Shown: in pieces, positions 44,772-55,274 of the stretch
How the letters are laid out: each line of letters opens with the position of its first letter
How positions within the stretch are numbered: the stretch's first letter is position 1
DNA from: Tupaia tana
Taxonomy: Eukaryota > Chordata > Mammalia > Scandentia > Tupaiidae
Length of the DNA: 64,000 nt
Assembly: GCA_026018925.1 (NCBI GenBank)
Contig: JAKSZU010000029.1
Span: 12,539,863 to 12,603,862, forward strand
Direction: 5' to 3'
Program-made: the position numbers and the translations under genes
The notes under the pieces: model-generated
What the model saw: only the letters and a program-made list of their open reading frames with translations
Database searches by the model: none
Told to the model about the DNA's origin: nothing

Positions 44772-45015
44772 GCGAGGAGAGAATGGGAAAATATATTCAA
44801 AGTATTAAGGGAAAAGCAATTTCAGCCGAGAATTCTGTACCCAGCAAGGTTATCATTCATTTGGGAAGAAAAGACATGTACTTTCCCAGATAAAAAAAAC
44901 CTGAAAGAATTTACCAGCACCAGACCAGATCTCCAAGAAGTTCTTAAGGGAGTGCTATGTCAGTAAAATTAAATGCAGACACACAGAAATAAGAGTTTAA
45001 AAACTAAGAAAATGG

Positions 45016-45284
45016 CGGGGCCAGCAGTTAGCGTAATGGCTATGTCGCTGGACTCCCACGTAGTCGACCGTGGTTCGAGTCCCGGACCCGGCGGCTTAAA
45101 CTCACGCCGGGCGCGTGTGCGTGCGTGCCCAAGATCCCGAGAGGAGAATGGAGGAGAAGGGATTGCGGCGTGGCCATCCCCCCTGGGGGGTGATTTCCTG
45201 CTTTCTATCTCTCTGTCTCTCTCTGTCTGTCTGGCGAGCGCACGCGCCCTATAGCAAAAACCTCTCAAAAAAAAAAAAAAAAAA
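45016..45284 (+). mobile_element. SINE-A, best-preserved copy
   Basis: Flanked by an exact 17-base duplication aaaaactaagaaaatgg (44,999-45,015; 45,285-45,301). A box TAGCGTAATGG at 45,029-45,039, B box GGTTCGAGTCC at 45,072-45,082. Retains most CpGs and a ~25-base pure poly(A), so it is the youngest-looking insertion of the window. Confidence 0.95.
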
Positions 45285-45301
45285 AAAAACTAAGAAAATG
45301 G

Positions 45302-46420
45302 GCAACTTAATTGTAGGGACAATGTTTGGAGATGAATATTATATCCCAGAATTCAACCTGGAATATCGAACCTTAACAGAAGAAAGATGAGACTGAGCCG
45401 ATGAAACAACATTCTGTGACTTGACTAAATTATTGCTGCTTTTCTCCTAAGCTTTGTTTTCCGGTTTTAAAGGATTTTTGTCCTGTCTTGAGCTGTTGAT
45501 AGGTGCATGTACCTACTATTTGAACATAATACTAACCTGTTTCTAGGCTTTACGTTTCAAGGAAATATCATTACCAGTTCAAAACTACTCTTCTTGAAAT
45601 TACCTGCTGAAAGTAGTTAGATTACTTATGATATTGTGTGATTAACAAAACGTTGGGGAAAAAGGAATGGAAGACAACTGTATATAGCAGAGATAGTGTA
45701 ATAAGAGAGTGGGAAAGGGCAGACGGTCAAACATGGTGTAAAAAACATATATATACGTATACATATGTATGAAAGTAGAAATGGAATATTATTGATAATA
45801 ACATGCATGATTAAGCCACTATGCAGTTTATTCTAGATGGGAAACCACATTTAGTACGTTGTGATGATGCTCAGGGAATGAATGTTAAGTAATTTAAAAA
45901 AAAGTTGCAGGAGAAAAGAAAACGGTAAAACTGTTCGTATCGAAATTAAAAATAAATGCATATTTGATGACTGCAGTAAGCTATATAGCCCCAGCTGGGT
46001 ACTACTTTATAATCTGTTCATTCTACTCACTGGGGTTTATGCCTAAAGTCAGACTTGGGTTCATGTATAGGTATATATCAGCTGTGCTAGCTATTGGATA
46101 TATTTAGACTAATTAAGTTCATTAGCAAATCAATTAAATGGGGTGGGGGAAAGGCATAGAAAGCAACCATGGATAACAGAGACAATGTGGGAGGAGGGGG
46201 GGACATGGCAGAGGGTGAGGGATAAGGAATCAAGGATGGCAAAACAAAAAACAAAGTATACAAGACAAAAGAATTGGAAAATTTTTTGCTGAAAACATGT
46301 ATGATGATGTGCTTAATTGAGCCAATACACAGTGTATTTTGGATGGAAAATTCATTTGTATGCTGTAATGATGTATAGCGAATTAATGTAAAAAATAAAT
46401 AAATTTAAAGAGAAAAAAAA
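45302..46420 (+). other. HAL1-like noncoding tail (unit 2)
   Basis: About 1.1 kb with no frame. It shares its sequence with 50,131-51,114. It contains two related blocks (near 45,650-45,900 and 46,150-46,400), each with a gataacatg...ctggatggaaa...tgtaatgatgta...gaatgt series that also closes the L1 3'UTRs here. Confidence 0.7.
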
Positions 46421-46705
46421 GAAGAGGGTGGGAAAGAACAGAGGGTCAGAAAGAGGGGTAAAAATAATTCTAGGAGCTATAAATGGAAATTTTTTTATAA
46501 TATGCATGATTAAGTCACTATGTAGTATATTCTGGATGGGAAATCACATTTTGTATGTTGTGATGATGCTTAGGGAAAGAATGTAAATTAAGTTACAAAA
46601 AAAACAGTTTCAGGAAAATAAAATCTATTCAATGACTGCAGTAATATATATAGCCCCAGCTAGGTACTACTTTATAGGATGTGTAAGTCAGACTTGTGTT
46701 CATGG

Positions 46706-46758
<53 letters not shown>
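46706..46758. repeat. (TA)n microsatellite
   Basis: About 26 uninterrupted TA units within the HAL1-like tail, at a place where the homologous tails have only gtataggtatata. Confidence 0.95.
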
Positions 46759-46759
<1 letters not shown>

Positions 46760-46961
46760 CCTGCGTTTGCTATGAAAATATTTAGATTAATTAAGGTCTT
46801 TAGTAATTCAATAAAATGTGGGGGAGAACAGTATAGAAAACAAACATAGATACCAGATACTGTGTGGGAGAAAAGTGGGAGATGGCAGAGGGTAAGAGAT
46901 AGGGAATCAAGGGTGGAGAAAAACAAAGGAAAACAAACAGAAAACAAGAAATGGAAAATTA

Positions 46962-47232
46962 GGGAACCAGCAGTTAGCATAATGGCTATGTTGCTGGACT
47001 CCCATGTAGTCGACTGTGGTTCACGTCCCGGACCTGCTGGCTTAAAACTCACACCGGGCACGTGTGCGTGTGTGCCCAAGATCCCTAGAGGAGAATGGAG
47101 GAGAAGGGATTGCGGCGTGACCATCCCCCCTGGGGGGTAATTTCTTGCTTTCTGTCTCTATGTCTCTCTCTGTCTGTCTGGCAAGTGCATGTGCCCTATA
47201 GCGAAAAAACTTCTCCAAAAAAAAAAAAAAAA
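46962..47232 (+). mobile_element. SINE-A in HAL1-like tail
   Basis: Plus copy, duplication ggaaaatta at 46,953-46,961 and 47,233-47,241. Confidence 0.9.
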
Positions 47233-49675
47233 GGAAAATTATGTGCTTGATTGAGACAATATACAGTGTACTCTGGATGGAAAATCTCATTTTGTATGTT
47301 GTAATGATGTACAGGGAATGAATGCAAATAAATAAATTGAAATTAAAAAAGAAAACCTCACACCAGGCATGTGTGCGTGCGTGCCCAAGATCCTGAGAGG
47401 AGAATGGAGGAGAAGGGATTGCGGCATGGCCATCCCCCCTGGGGGATGATTTCTCACTTTCTCTCTGTCTCTCTCTGTCTATCTGGTGAGTGCACGCGTC
47501 CTATGGCAAAAACCTCTCAAAAAATTATGGATACAAATAATAATGAGTACACAAGTATTCATAATCTATGAGGCACAGCAAAAGCAGTCATAAGAGGGAA
47601 ATTCATAGCAATTAGTGCGCATAAGAAAAGGATGGAAAGATGGCAAATAGATAACCTATCATCATGCCTCAGGGAAATGGAAAAACAACAATAAACAAAG
47701 TCAAAAAATGCCAGGCAAAAAGAAATAATAAATGTTCCAGCAAAAATAAATGAAATAGCAAATAAATGAACCATACAGAAAATAAATGAAAGCAAAAGCT
47801 GATTCTTTGAAAAGATTAACAAGATCGACACACCATTGGCTAGACTAGTCAAGAAGAAGAAAGAAAGAAACTAGATAAATCGAATACATGATGAAAAGAC
47901 AATATTACAACAGACATAGTAGAAATACAAAATATCATTAGAAGATACTATGAGCGACTATATGCCAACAAACAAGATAACATGGAGGAGATGGACTAAT
48001 TCCTGGATGCATATAATATACCAAGATTGAATCAGGAGAACCTGAATAGGCCCATAAAAAGTCAGGAGATTGAATCAATAATAAATAACCTCCTGACAAA
48101 GAAAAACCCAGGTTCAGATGGCTTCACTTCTGAATTCTACAAAACTTTTAAGGAAGAGTTAACCCCTAGCCTACTAAAATTATTTCTAAAGATCCAAAAG
48201 GAAGAAAACCTCCCAAATTCATTTAGTGAAGCCTCCATCATCCTCATCTCCAAAACAGATAAGGACAGGACAAAAAAGAAAAATTACAGACCAATATCAT
48301 TGATGAATATAGATGAAAAAATTCTCAACAAGATACTCTTAATTTGTGTCCAACAATATATAACAAAGATTATTCATCACGACCAGGTAGGCTTTATCTC
48401 AGGGATGCAAGGGTGGTTCAACATATGCAAGACCATAAATGTAATACACCACATTAACAGAAAGAAAGATAAAAACCATATGATCATTTCAATTGATGCG
48501 GAAAAAGCATTTGATAAAATACAACATTCTTTTATGATTAAGACCCTCAATAAGATTGGTATAGAACAGTCATTTCTCAACACAATAAAAGCCATCTATG
48601 AAGAAGCTACAGCTAACATTATACTGAATGGGGAAAAGCTAAAACTTTTCCGCTAAAAACAGGTACTAGGCAATGCTGCCCACTTTCTCCACTGCTCTTT
48701 AATATAGTACTTGAAGTCTTAGCTAATGCAATAAGAGAAGGGAACAACATAAAAGGCATTCAAATAGGCAAAGAAGAGTTGAAAATATCTTTATTCGCAG
48801 ATGACATGATGGTATACTTAGAAGACCTAAAGGTCTCCATGAAAAAACTTCTGGAAGTAATAAGTGAATACATTAGTGGCAGGATACAAAATCAATATCC
48901 AAAAATCTATAGAATTTCTATATATAAATAACAAGTAGAATGAAGTAGACCTGAAGAAAGAAATCCCTTTCACTGTAACCACAAGATGTGTAAGATACCT
49001 AGGGATAAACCTAACTAAGAAAGTCAAACACCTTTATAAAGAAAACTATGAAAATCTTTTAAAAGACGTTGAAAGTGACATAACAAAAGTGGAAGGATTT
49101 CCCATGTTCCTGGATTGGAAAAATTAACATAATCAAAATGGCAATTCTACCCAAATTAATTTACATGTTTAATGCAATTCTAATCAAAATACCAGAAATA
49201 TTCTTCACAGATCTAGAAAATACAATCATAGAATTCGTCTGGAATTATAAAATACCTTGCTTTGCAAAAGCAATCCTACATAAGAAGAATGGGGTAGGAA
49301 GCATATCACTCCCTGATCCCAAGATATACTATAAAGCTGTGATCATCAAAACAGCATGGTATTGGCATAAAAACAGACATGTGGGACAATGGAATAGAAT
49401 AGAGACCCCAGAAATAACACTCAAAGCTTACAGCCAACTGATTTTTGACAAAGTATATCCATCAATCCATTGAAAAAAGGAAAACCTCTTTAGTAAATGG
49501 TGCTGGAAAAACTAGGTATCCACTTACAGCAGGATAAAACTGAACCCCCATCTTTCACCATTAACAACAATCAACTCAAAATGGATCAAAGATCTGAACC
49601 TAAGATCTCAAACAATAAAATAACTGGTGGAAAATTCTGGAGAAACTCTGGAAGACAATGGAGTAGGCCAATACT

Positions 49676-49689
49676 TTTTTTTTTTTAAT

Positions 49690-49722
<33 letters not shown>

Positions 49723-49874
49723 TTCATTCATTGATTTTTTAATTTTACCAGAGAGAGACAGAGGGTGAGAGAGATAGGAAATGAGAAAGCAAGTCACCAG
49801 GTCCAGGACTTGAACCCAGGTCAGCCATGTGGGAGTGTCCAGCGCCTTAACCACCATGCCACCTGCTGGTCCCG
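49676..49874 (-). mobile_element. SINE-C in L1 ORF2, with (TTTA)n tail
   Basis: Poly(T) then ~10 ttta units, agagagagacagagggtg body and head ending cacctgctggtccc. L1 sequence flanks it (gtaggccaatac / ggcaaagacttctt). Confidence 0.85.
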
Positions 49875-50085
49875 GCAAAGACTTCTTAAATAAGACTCCT
49901 AGAGCACAGGCAATAATCCCTAAAATAGACAAGTGTAACTATACCAGACTAAGAAGTTTCAGCACAGCAAAGGACACAGTAACAAGTGTGAATTGACAAC
50001 CCTCAGAATGGGAAAATATTTTTGTTAAATATACCTCAGACAAAGGACTGATAACCAGAATACACAGGAAACTCATGTGCCTTAT

Positions 50086-50088
<3 letters not shown>

Positions 50089-50122
<34 letters not shown>
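50089..50122. repeat. Poly(A) run in L1
   Basis: 34-base A run at the L1 site that became the target of the HAL1-like tail; relatives have only ~6 A's (ttatgcaaaaaag). Confidence 0.8.
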
Positions 50123-50123
<1 letters not shown>

Positions 50124-50130
50124 TTAACCT

Positions 50131-51114
50131 AAAATATTGCTGCTTTTCTTCTAAGCTTTGTTGTCCGGTTTTAAAGGACTTTTGTCCTGTCTTGAGCTGT
50201 CAATAGGTTCATGTACCTACTATTTGAACAGAATACTAACCTGTTTCTAGGTTTTAAGTTTCAAGGAAATATCATTACTAGTTCAAAACTGCTTTTCTTG
50301 AAATTACCAGCTGAACTTGCTATTGAAAGTAGTTAGATTACTTATGATATTGTGTGATCAACAAAATGTTTGGGGAAAAGGAATTGAAGACAACTGTATA
50401 TAGCAGAGATAGTGTAATAAGAGAGTGGGAAAGGGCAGAGGGTCAAACATGGTGTAAAAAACATATATATACATATATATGAAAGTAAAAATGGAATATT
50501 ATTGATGATAACATGCATGATTAAGCCACTATGCAGTTTATTCTAGATGGGAAACCACATTTAGTATGTGATGATGCTCAGGGAATGAATGTTAAGTGAT
50601 TAAAAAAAAAGTTTCAGGAGAAAAAAAATAGTAAAACTGTTCGTATTGAAATTAAAAATAAATGCATATTTGATGACTGCGGTAAGCTATATAGCCCCAG
50701 CTAGGTACTAACTTTGTAGTATGTTCATTCTACTCACTGAGGTTTATGCCTAAAGTCAGACTTGGGTTCATGTATAGGTATATATCAGCTGCGCTAACTA
50801 TTGGAAATATTTAGACTAATTAAGTTCATTAGCAAATCAATTAAAAGGGGGGGAAAGGCATAGAAAGCAACCATGGATACCAGAGACAATGTGGGAGGAG
50901 GATGGGACATGGCAGAGGGTGAAGGATAGGGAATCAAGGATGGCAAACCAAAAAAAACATAAGAAATGGAAAATTATTTGCTGATAACATGTATGTTGAT
51001 GTGCTTGATTGAGCCAATATACAGTGTATTTTGGATGGAAAATTTATTTATATGCTGTAATGATGTATAGTGAATTAATGTAAAAAGTAAATAAATTTAA
51101 AGGAAAAAAAAATA
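50131..51114 (+). mobile_element. HAL1-like tail inserted alone into the L1
   Basis: 984 bases identical in layout to 45,400-46,420. Exact 13-base duplication aaaaagattaacc at 50,118-50,130 and 51,115-51,127. It starts taaaatattgctgc and ends with an A-rich tail (ggaaaaaaaaataaaa). This is a 5'-truncated insertion, which fixes the true 3' end of the HAL1-like element. Confidence 0.9.
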
Positions 51115-52569
51115 AAAAGATTAACCCAATTAAAAGTTGGGAAAATGAGCTGAACAAAAATTTCTCTAAGGAAGACATACGAACAGCCAAAAGGCACATG
51201 AGGAAATGCTCAATTTTCCTCATCATAAGTGAGATGCACATAAAAACCACAATGAGATACCACCTAACCCCTGTCAGAATGGCAAAGTTTAAGAATATAA
51301 AAAGTGATAAGTGTTGGTGGGGATGAGGTGAAAAGGGAACCCTCCTACACTGTTGGTGGGAGTGTAAACTGGTTCAGCCACTGTGGAGAACAATATGGAA
51401 GTTCCTCAAAGATGTACAAATAGAATTACCATTTGATCCAGCAATCCTACTTCTGGGTATCTACCCTAAGGACAGGAGAATGCTCAGTCGGAAAAGTGCT
51501 TGCACATCAATGTTTATTGCAGTATTATTCATGATTGCCAAGACTTGGAACCAACCTAATTGTCCACAAACTGATAAATGCATTGTAAAAGTGTGGCATA
51601 TAGACTCTATGGAATACTACTTAGCCCTAAAAAATAAGAAGACCCTGGCATTTGATAGAAAGTGGTCAGATATGGAGGATCTATTGCTGAGTGAAGTAAG
51701 CCAGGCTATGAAAGAAAGATATTGTATGTATCCGCTTAACATATACCGACTATCTGCACTCTATGGTAGAGAGTGAAATATTGGAGGACATAAAAGCAGT
51801 GAAAGTACTTAACGAGAATAAGACAGTGTGGAATGGGGAGGGTGAAGAGAAGAGGATAGAGAAATATAGCAAGAGAACACATAGAGAGGCATGACATTAG
51901 TGGGACACAGATATGGCTTATTACCTGTTGATGATGACGTGTATAGTATTCCAACTGGATTGGTCTGAGAAGTATTTCATGATGGGTAAAGTTTTTTAAC
52001 AAGCAAAATGAGAAATAATGATTGGTTAAAAAAATAATTGGAATAATAATAATAATGATTGGGAAAACAATAAAAAATATTGAATGATGAAGTGGGGATT
52101 TTAATGTTTCTATATTGACTGACATACATGGTATTCCCTTTTGACAAAGCAATGTAATACACTGTAAAGTTATATGCAATTTAATGTAATATAAACAAGA
52201 TTATGATCATAAATAAATAATAATAATAATGAAAAGATTTTTGCCTTAGGGTGTGTGCACTCGAGAGAGAGAGAGAGAAAGAAACAGAGACATTGAGAGA
52301 GAAAGAGAAATTAGCCCACCGGGGGAATGGCCACATCACAATCCGTTCTCCTCCATCTCTTCCCAGGATGGGGGCATGCATGCACATGCACTCAGTATGA
52401 GGTTCTAGACAGCAGGTCCAAGAGTCAAACTGTGGTCAGTCATGTGGGAGTCCAGCATTGTAACTAGTACATGATCTGCTGGCCCCTGTTGTATAAATAT
52501 TCTGCCTCATTTAATTGGTTGAGATTATAGTCAATGCTTTGAGATGTTTAGTACAACAAAGAATGATAT

Positions 52570-52725
52570 GCAAGAGGCTGGTGGGGTGGATAACACACTG
52601 GATTCTCATATCACAAACTATGGTTTGACCCCTGGTTCCATTGACTGGCTATCACATTCTGCCTCTCTCTCTCATCAAATTAAAGAAGGCTAATAATAAA
52701 TAACAAATTAAATAAATAATTCTTA
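52570..52725 (+). mobile_element. SINE-C copy
   Basis: gaggctggtggggtggataac head, CT-rich body, catcaaattaaag end. Confidence 0.65.
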
Positions 52726-52896
52726 AAAAATGGTATGCAACATGACAAGAGGAAATGTGAATGGTATCTACAAAAACGTGAATGGTATTTTAATCTGTAC
52801 TCTCGTGTTTATAGAATATCAACATATAAGAAGGACTTTGTTGACAAATGTTAAAGGGTTTCAGGATATAAGAGGAATTTTTTTAGACACACACAA

Positions 52897-52897
52897 G

Positions 52898-52928
<31 letters not shown>
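52897..52928. repeat. (CA)n microsatellite
   Basis: acacacac run of about 15 units. Confidence 0.9.
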
Positions 52929-52984
52929 ACTTTCACATACATATAGACATATATATGAAAGAATCGTGTGCTCTACAAAGATAG

Positions 52985-53465
52985 AAGACAATTCAATGAT
53001 GAAAAGCATACATGGTAGTGGTCCCATAAGATAATAGGTTAGACCATATAAATTTCATGTGCAATGTTCAATATAATCTAGGTTTGTGTAATTGCAATCT
53101 ATTATGTTCACATAGTGACAAACTTTCCTAAAATGCATTTCTTGGGGACCAGCAGATGGCACACAGTTTGTGTTGTTGGACTCACAAATGCCTAAGTGCA
53201 GTTTGAGTCCCAGATCCGGCAGCTTGAATCTTACTGGGTGAATGTGCATGTGAACTCAAAATTTTGAGAGGAGAATGAAGGAAAAGGGATTGTGGCATCA
53301 CCATCTCCCCAGGGGTAATTTCTAGCTTTTTATCTCTTTTTTCCTCTGGCAAGCACACATGGCCTACTGCAAAAATCTATCTAAAATAAAAATTAAATAA
53401 AAATGCATTTCTCTCATTATACAATGTTCAACTATATATGCATATCCATTACTGCATTGATTTTA
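52985..53465 (+). mobile_element. Tigger/MER2-like DNA transposon fossil, split by a SINE
   Basis: Segments such as gtggtcccataagataata and aatctaggtttgtgtaatt resemble, from memory, the MER2 group of Tigger-derived elements. They continue after the SINE at 53,143-53,399 with the duplicated aaaatgcatttct. No coding potential. Confidence 0.5.
53143..53399 (+). mobile_element. SINE-A/B copy with exact 13-base duplication
   Basis: Diverged plus copy; aaaatgcatttct at 53,130-53,142 and 53,400-53,412. Confidence 0.88.
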
Positions 53466-53624
53466 ACTGGACTGCTGTTTAAACAAACATTAGAAAACAA
53501 ATCAGCATATAAAAAACAGATGTTTTCCTATAGTAAGAATGTATGTAAGCAAAGTCACATAGTATAAAGTCAGGATTAAGAAGGCAGATATAAAACAATA
53601 ATTAGTATTTTCACTAAGGCATGA

Positions 53625-53896
53625 GTTTAATTAATTTTTCTTTAGGGTCTGCCATAGGTCATTTGCTTTCACCAGAGAGAGATACAAACAAAAAAAATGA
53701 TAAGTGAGAAATTAATCCTCAGATGATTGGTCATGCCTTAAACCCTTTTCCCCCATTATCCTCTCAGGATTTGGGGCATGCATGCACATACATATGCCAG
53801 GCATAATTTTCAAGTCGCTGGGTCCAGGACACAAAACTGTGGTTGGTCATGTGAGAACTCAGCTCCTTTACCACTACAGCACCTGCTGGCCCCATG
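53625..53896 (-). mobile_element. SINE-B copy
   Basis: Diverged minus copy ending agcacctgctggcccc. Confidence 0.7.
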
Positions 53897-53914
53897 AAAA
53901 GCAAACTGAATGCT

Positions 53915-54355
53915 AAGTTAGTGTGGGAAGTGGGTGGGAGAAGGAGGAGAATGTGAGGAAAGACATTAAAGGGAAAAATAGAAAGGCAAGACAGTTATGG
54001 GCAAACTAAGTATAATGATTTAATGTATAAAAGAAATTAAAACCAAATAAAATACATGAATGTCTGCATTCTATAGTAGAAACTGAAAGGTTGGAAAGTA
54101 TAATAGCATGAGGTGCACCTGTAGATACTACAGATAGTAAGGATAAGAATAATATGAGGGTGGGTATTAGGGGAGGGAGGGAAACAGGAAAAAGAAGTAC
54201 ATATAACTGACACAAAAATAAAAAGCTTTTTGTTGATGATAATGTAGATGGTAATGTCTTTGTCTTGTCTGATATGCACTGTACTTATGCTGGAAAAAGT
54301 GTTGTACACTGTAAAATGTATAGTGATTAGATATAAATAAAAATAAAAAATAAAA
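53915..54355 (+). mobile_element. Two consecutive L1 3' tails
   Basis: 53,915-54,050 resembles the tail at 35,184; 54,050-54,355 matches 15,055-15,379 closely. No ORF2 sequence. Confidence 0.65.
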
Positions 54356-54462
54356 ATATTGGAAAACAAAAACAGCACACAAAAAAGGGTAGTCACACAA
54401 TTTCATTTCAGGACTCTGTTCAGATACCTCTGTATATATTTAACATTGAAATGACATCATAC

Positions 54463-54687
54463 CTCCTTGAAACTAACAGGCCATTTTATCATGTCTTGAT
54501 TGATGACCAAGCCTTGATCATGGGTGCTCCTGTAGACAAAATCCTCTACTTTAACCAATAGCAAACTGCGATTAGAAAATCTCACAAGATTGTGGATATC
54601 ATACTGTATTGTTTTTCTTTTTTCATCCAGGGGCTTGTTGTACACAATGCTGTTCATCAACTGGCTTTTCCTCAGAAATGGATGAAG
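54463..54687 (-). pseudogene. V2R exon 4, undamaged
   Basis: 225 bases bounded by acceptor TTTAATCCAG and donor GAG|GTATGA. It reads LHPFLRKSQ at the start, YDIHNLVRFSN in the middle and STHDQGLVINQDMIKWP near the end: the C-terminal part of the ligand-binding (venus-flytrap) domain. Phase 0 on both sides, no stops. The LHPFL start is the usual one after the exon 3/4 junction of V2Rs. Confidence 0.92.
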
Positions 54688-55103
54688 CTGGATTAAAGGC
54701 AGGATTTAAAAGGTAAGACTGCATTAAATGTAGAGTTGGACAGTCCATATCTATCGAGTAATCCTTCTATTTTATCATCTCAACCCTTTTTTGTAGGAGC
54801 TCAATATGAATTGAGTTGTCACCAGTTCTGTAGTCATGTGAGATGTACTCTCTTTTTTCTTTCTAAAAACAATCAAGGAGTAGTTGTAGCTCATAAGAAA
54901 AATTCTAGGATGTTTCCCAAACAGTGATTTGTACATGGACTGCCATAAAACTCAGACTAACAAAGTCTGGCTTGGACTTGGTCATTTATAAAGGGCACAC
55001 GTGGGCCCAGCCAGTGAGTGGTGTGATTAAAGTGGCTTAATCACACATCACTAAACCAGCATCTTTATTCCTGTATCTGCAGCCAACAAAACACACTGAA
55101 TGG

Positions 55104-55262
55104 GGCCAACAGGTGGTGTGGTGGTTAAGGCATTGGATTTTCTCATAGCTGACTGTGGTTTAAGTTCTGGACTTGATGGCTCACTTTCTGACTCTCCTTT
55201 TTCCTTTTTCTTTGTCTCTCTCTGATCAAATTTTTTAAAACAAAAATCAATAAAATAAAATA
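55104..55262 (+). mobile_element. SINE-C copy
   Basis: ggggccaacaggtggtgtgg head to ctctgatcaaatt and A-rich tail. Confidence 0.8.
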
Positions 55263-55274
55263 ATTATTTTAAAA

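Larger units (their letters stand above)
41814..47351 (+). mobile_element. HAL1-like (ORF1-only LINE) tandem array
   Basis: Two head-to-tail units of L1-type 5'UTR plus ORF1 and no ORF2, then two tail segments. Unit 1 is 41,814-~43,455, cut short in its 3' region. Unit 2 is ~43,456-46,420, complete to an A-rich end. A further tail-only segment runs 46,421-47,351. After ORF1 the sequence reaches the position where L1 ORF2 begins and then switches to a ~1.1-kb noncoding tail. This is the layout described for HAL1 (half-L1). Two SINE-A copies sit in it. Confidence 0.8.
46421..47351 (+). mobile_element. Second HAL1-like tail segment
   Basis: Repeats the two-block tail without ORF1 (blocks near 46,430-46,590 and 46,800-47,340). 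Contains a SINE-A and a (TA)n run. Confidence 0.65.
41718..47520 (+). mobile_element. SINE-A inside L1 ORF2, itself split by the HAL1-like array
   Basis: 5' half 41,718-41,813, 3' half 47,352-47,520. Outer duplication aaaacttatgga (41,706-41,717) / aaaattatgga (47,521-47,531) shows its entry into L1. Inner duplication aaaactcacactggg (41,799-41,813) / aaaacctcacaccagg (47,352-47,367) shows where the array entered the SINE. Confidence 0.85.
40881..51776 (+). pseudogene. L1 ORF2 (endonuclease/reverse transcriptase), broken and interrupted
   Basis: Starts MAHLTIRTDMDISIITLNVN at 40,881: the endonuclease N-terminus with its catalytic Asn (LNVNG). Later endonuclease marks are GTHL, YAPN and SDHDRIK. 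RT sequence resumes at 47,521; FADD, the catalytic box, is at 48,794-48,805; the C-terminal region ends at TGA 51,774. The longest open piece is 209 codons (48,027-48,656). Stops include TAG at 41,067 in place of an expected Trp. Interrupted by SINE-A, SINE-C and HAL1-like insertions. Confidence 0.85.
39209..52231 (+). mobile_element. Near full-length L1, expanded to 13 kb by nested insertions
   Basis: A 16-base duplication aaaagatttttgcctt at 39,193-39,208 and 52,232-52,247 bounds a complete L1 in three own segments: 39,209-41,717 (5'UTR, ORF1, ORF2 endonuclease), 47,521-50,130 (RT region) and 51,128-52,231 (ORF2 end, 3'UTR, tail). Without insertions it is about 6 kb, the normal L1 length. 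Insertions are a SINE-A (41,718-47,520) that contains a 5.5-kb HAL1-like array, a SINE-C (49,676) and a HAL1-like tail (50,131). The open frames are broken, so it is inactive. Confidence 0.88.
39185..52488 (-). mobile_element. SINE-B split by the full-length L1
   Basis: The poly(T)/agatttttgcctt end lies at ~39,185-39,208; the body and head lie at 52,232-52,488 (ends catgatctgctggcccc). The L1 sits between two copies of aaaagatttttgcctt. Confidence 0.75.

Noticed and set aside
45016..45090. tRNA gene
   Set aside because: A and B boxes are present but the cloverleaf is incomplete and the unit continues into a SINE body with poly(A) and TSD.
41718..47520. The two SINE halves as separate truncated SINEs
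   Set aside because: They join exactly at a duplicated aaaactcacac-type site, and the L1 text continues across both, so one split SINE is the simpler reading.
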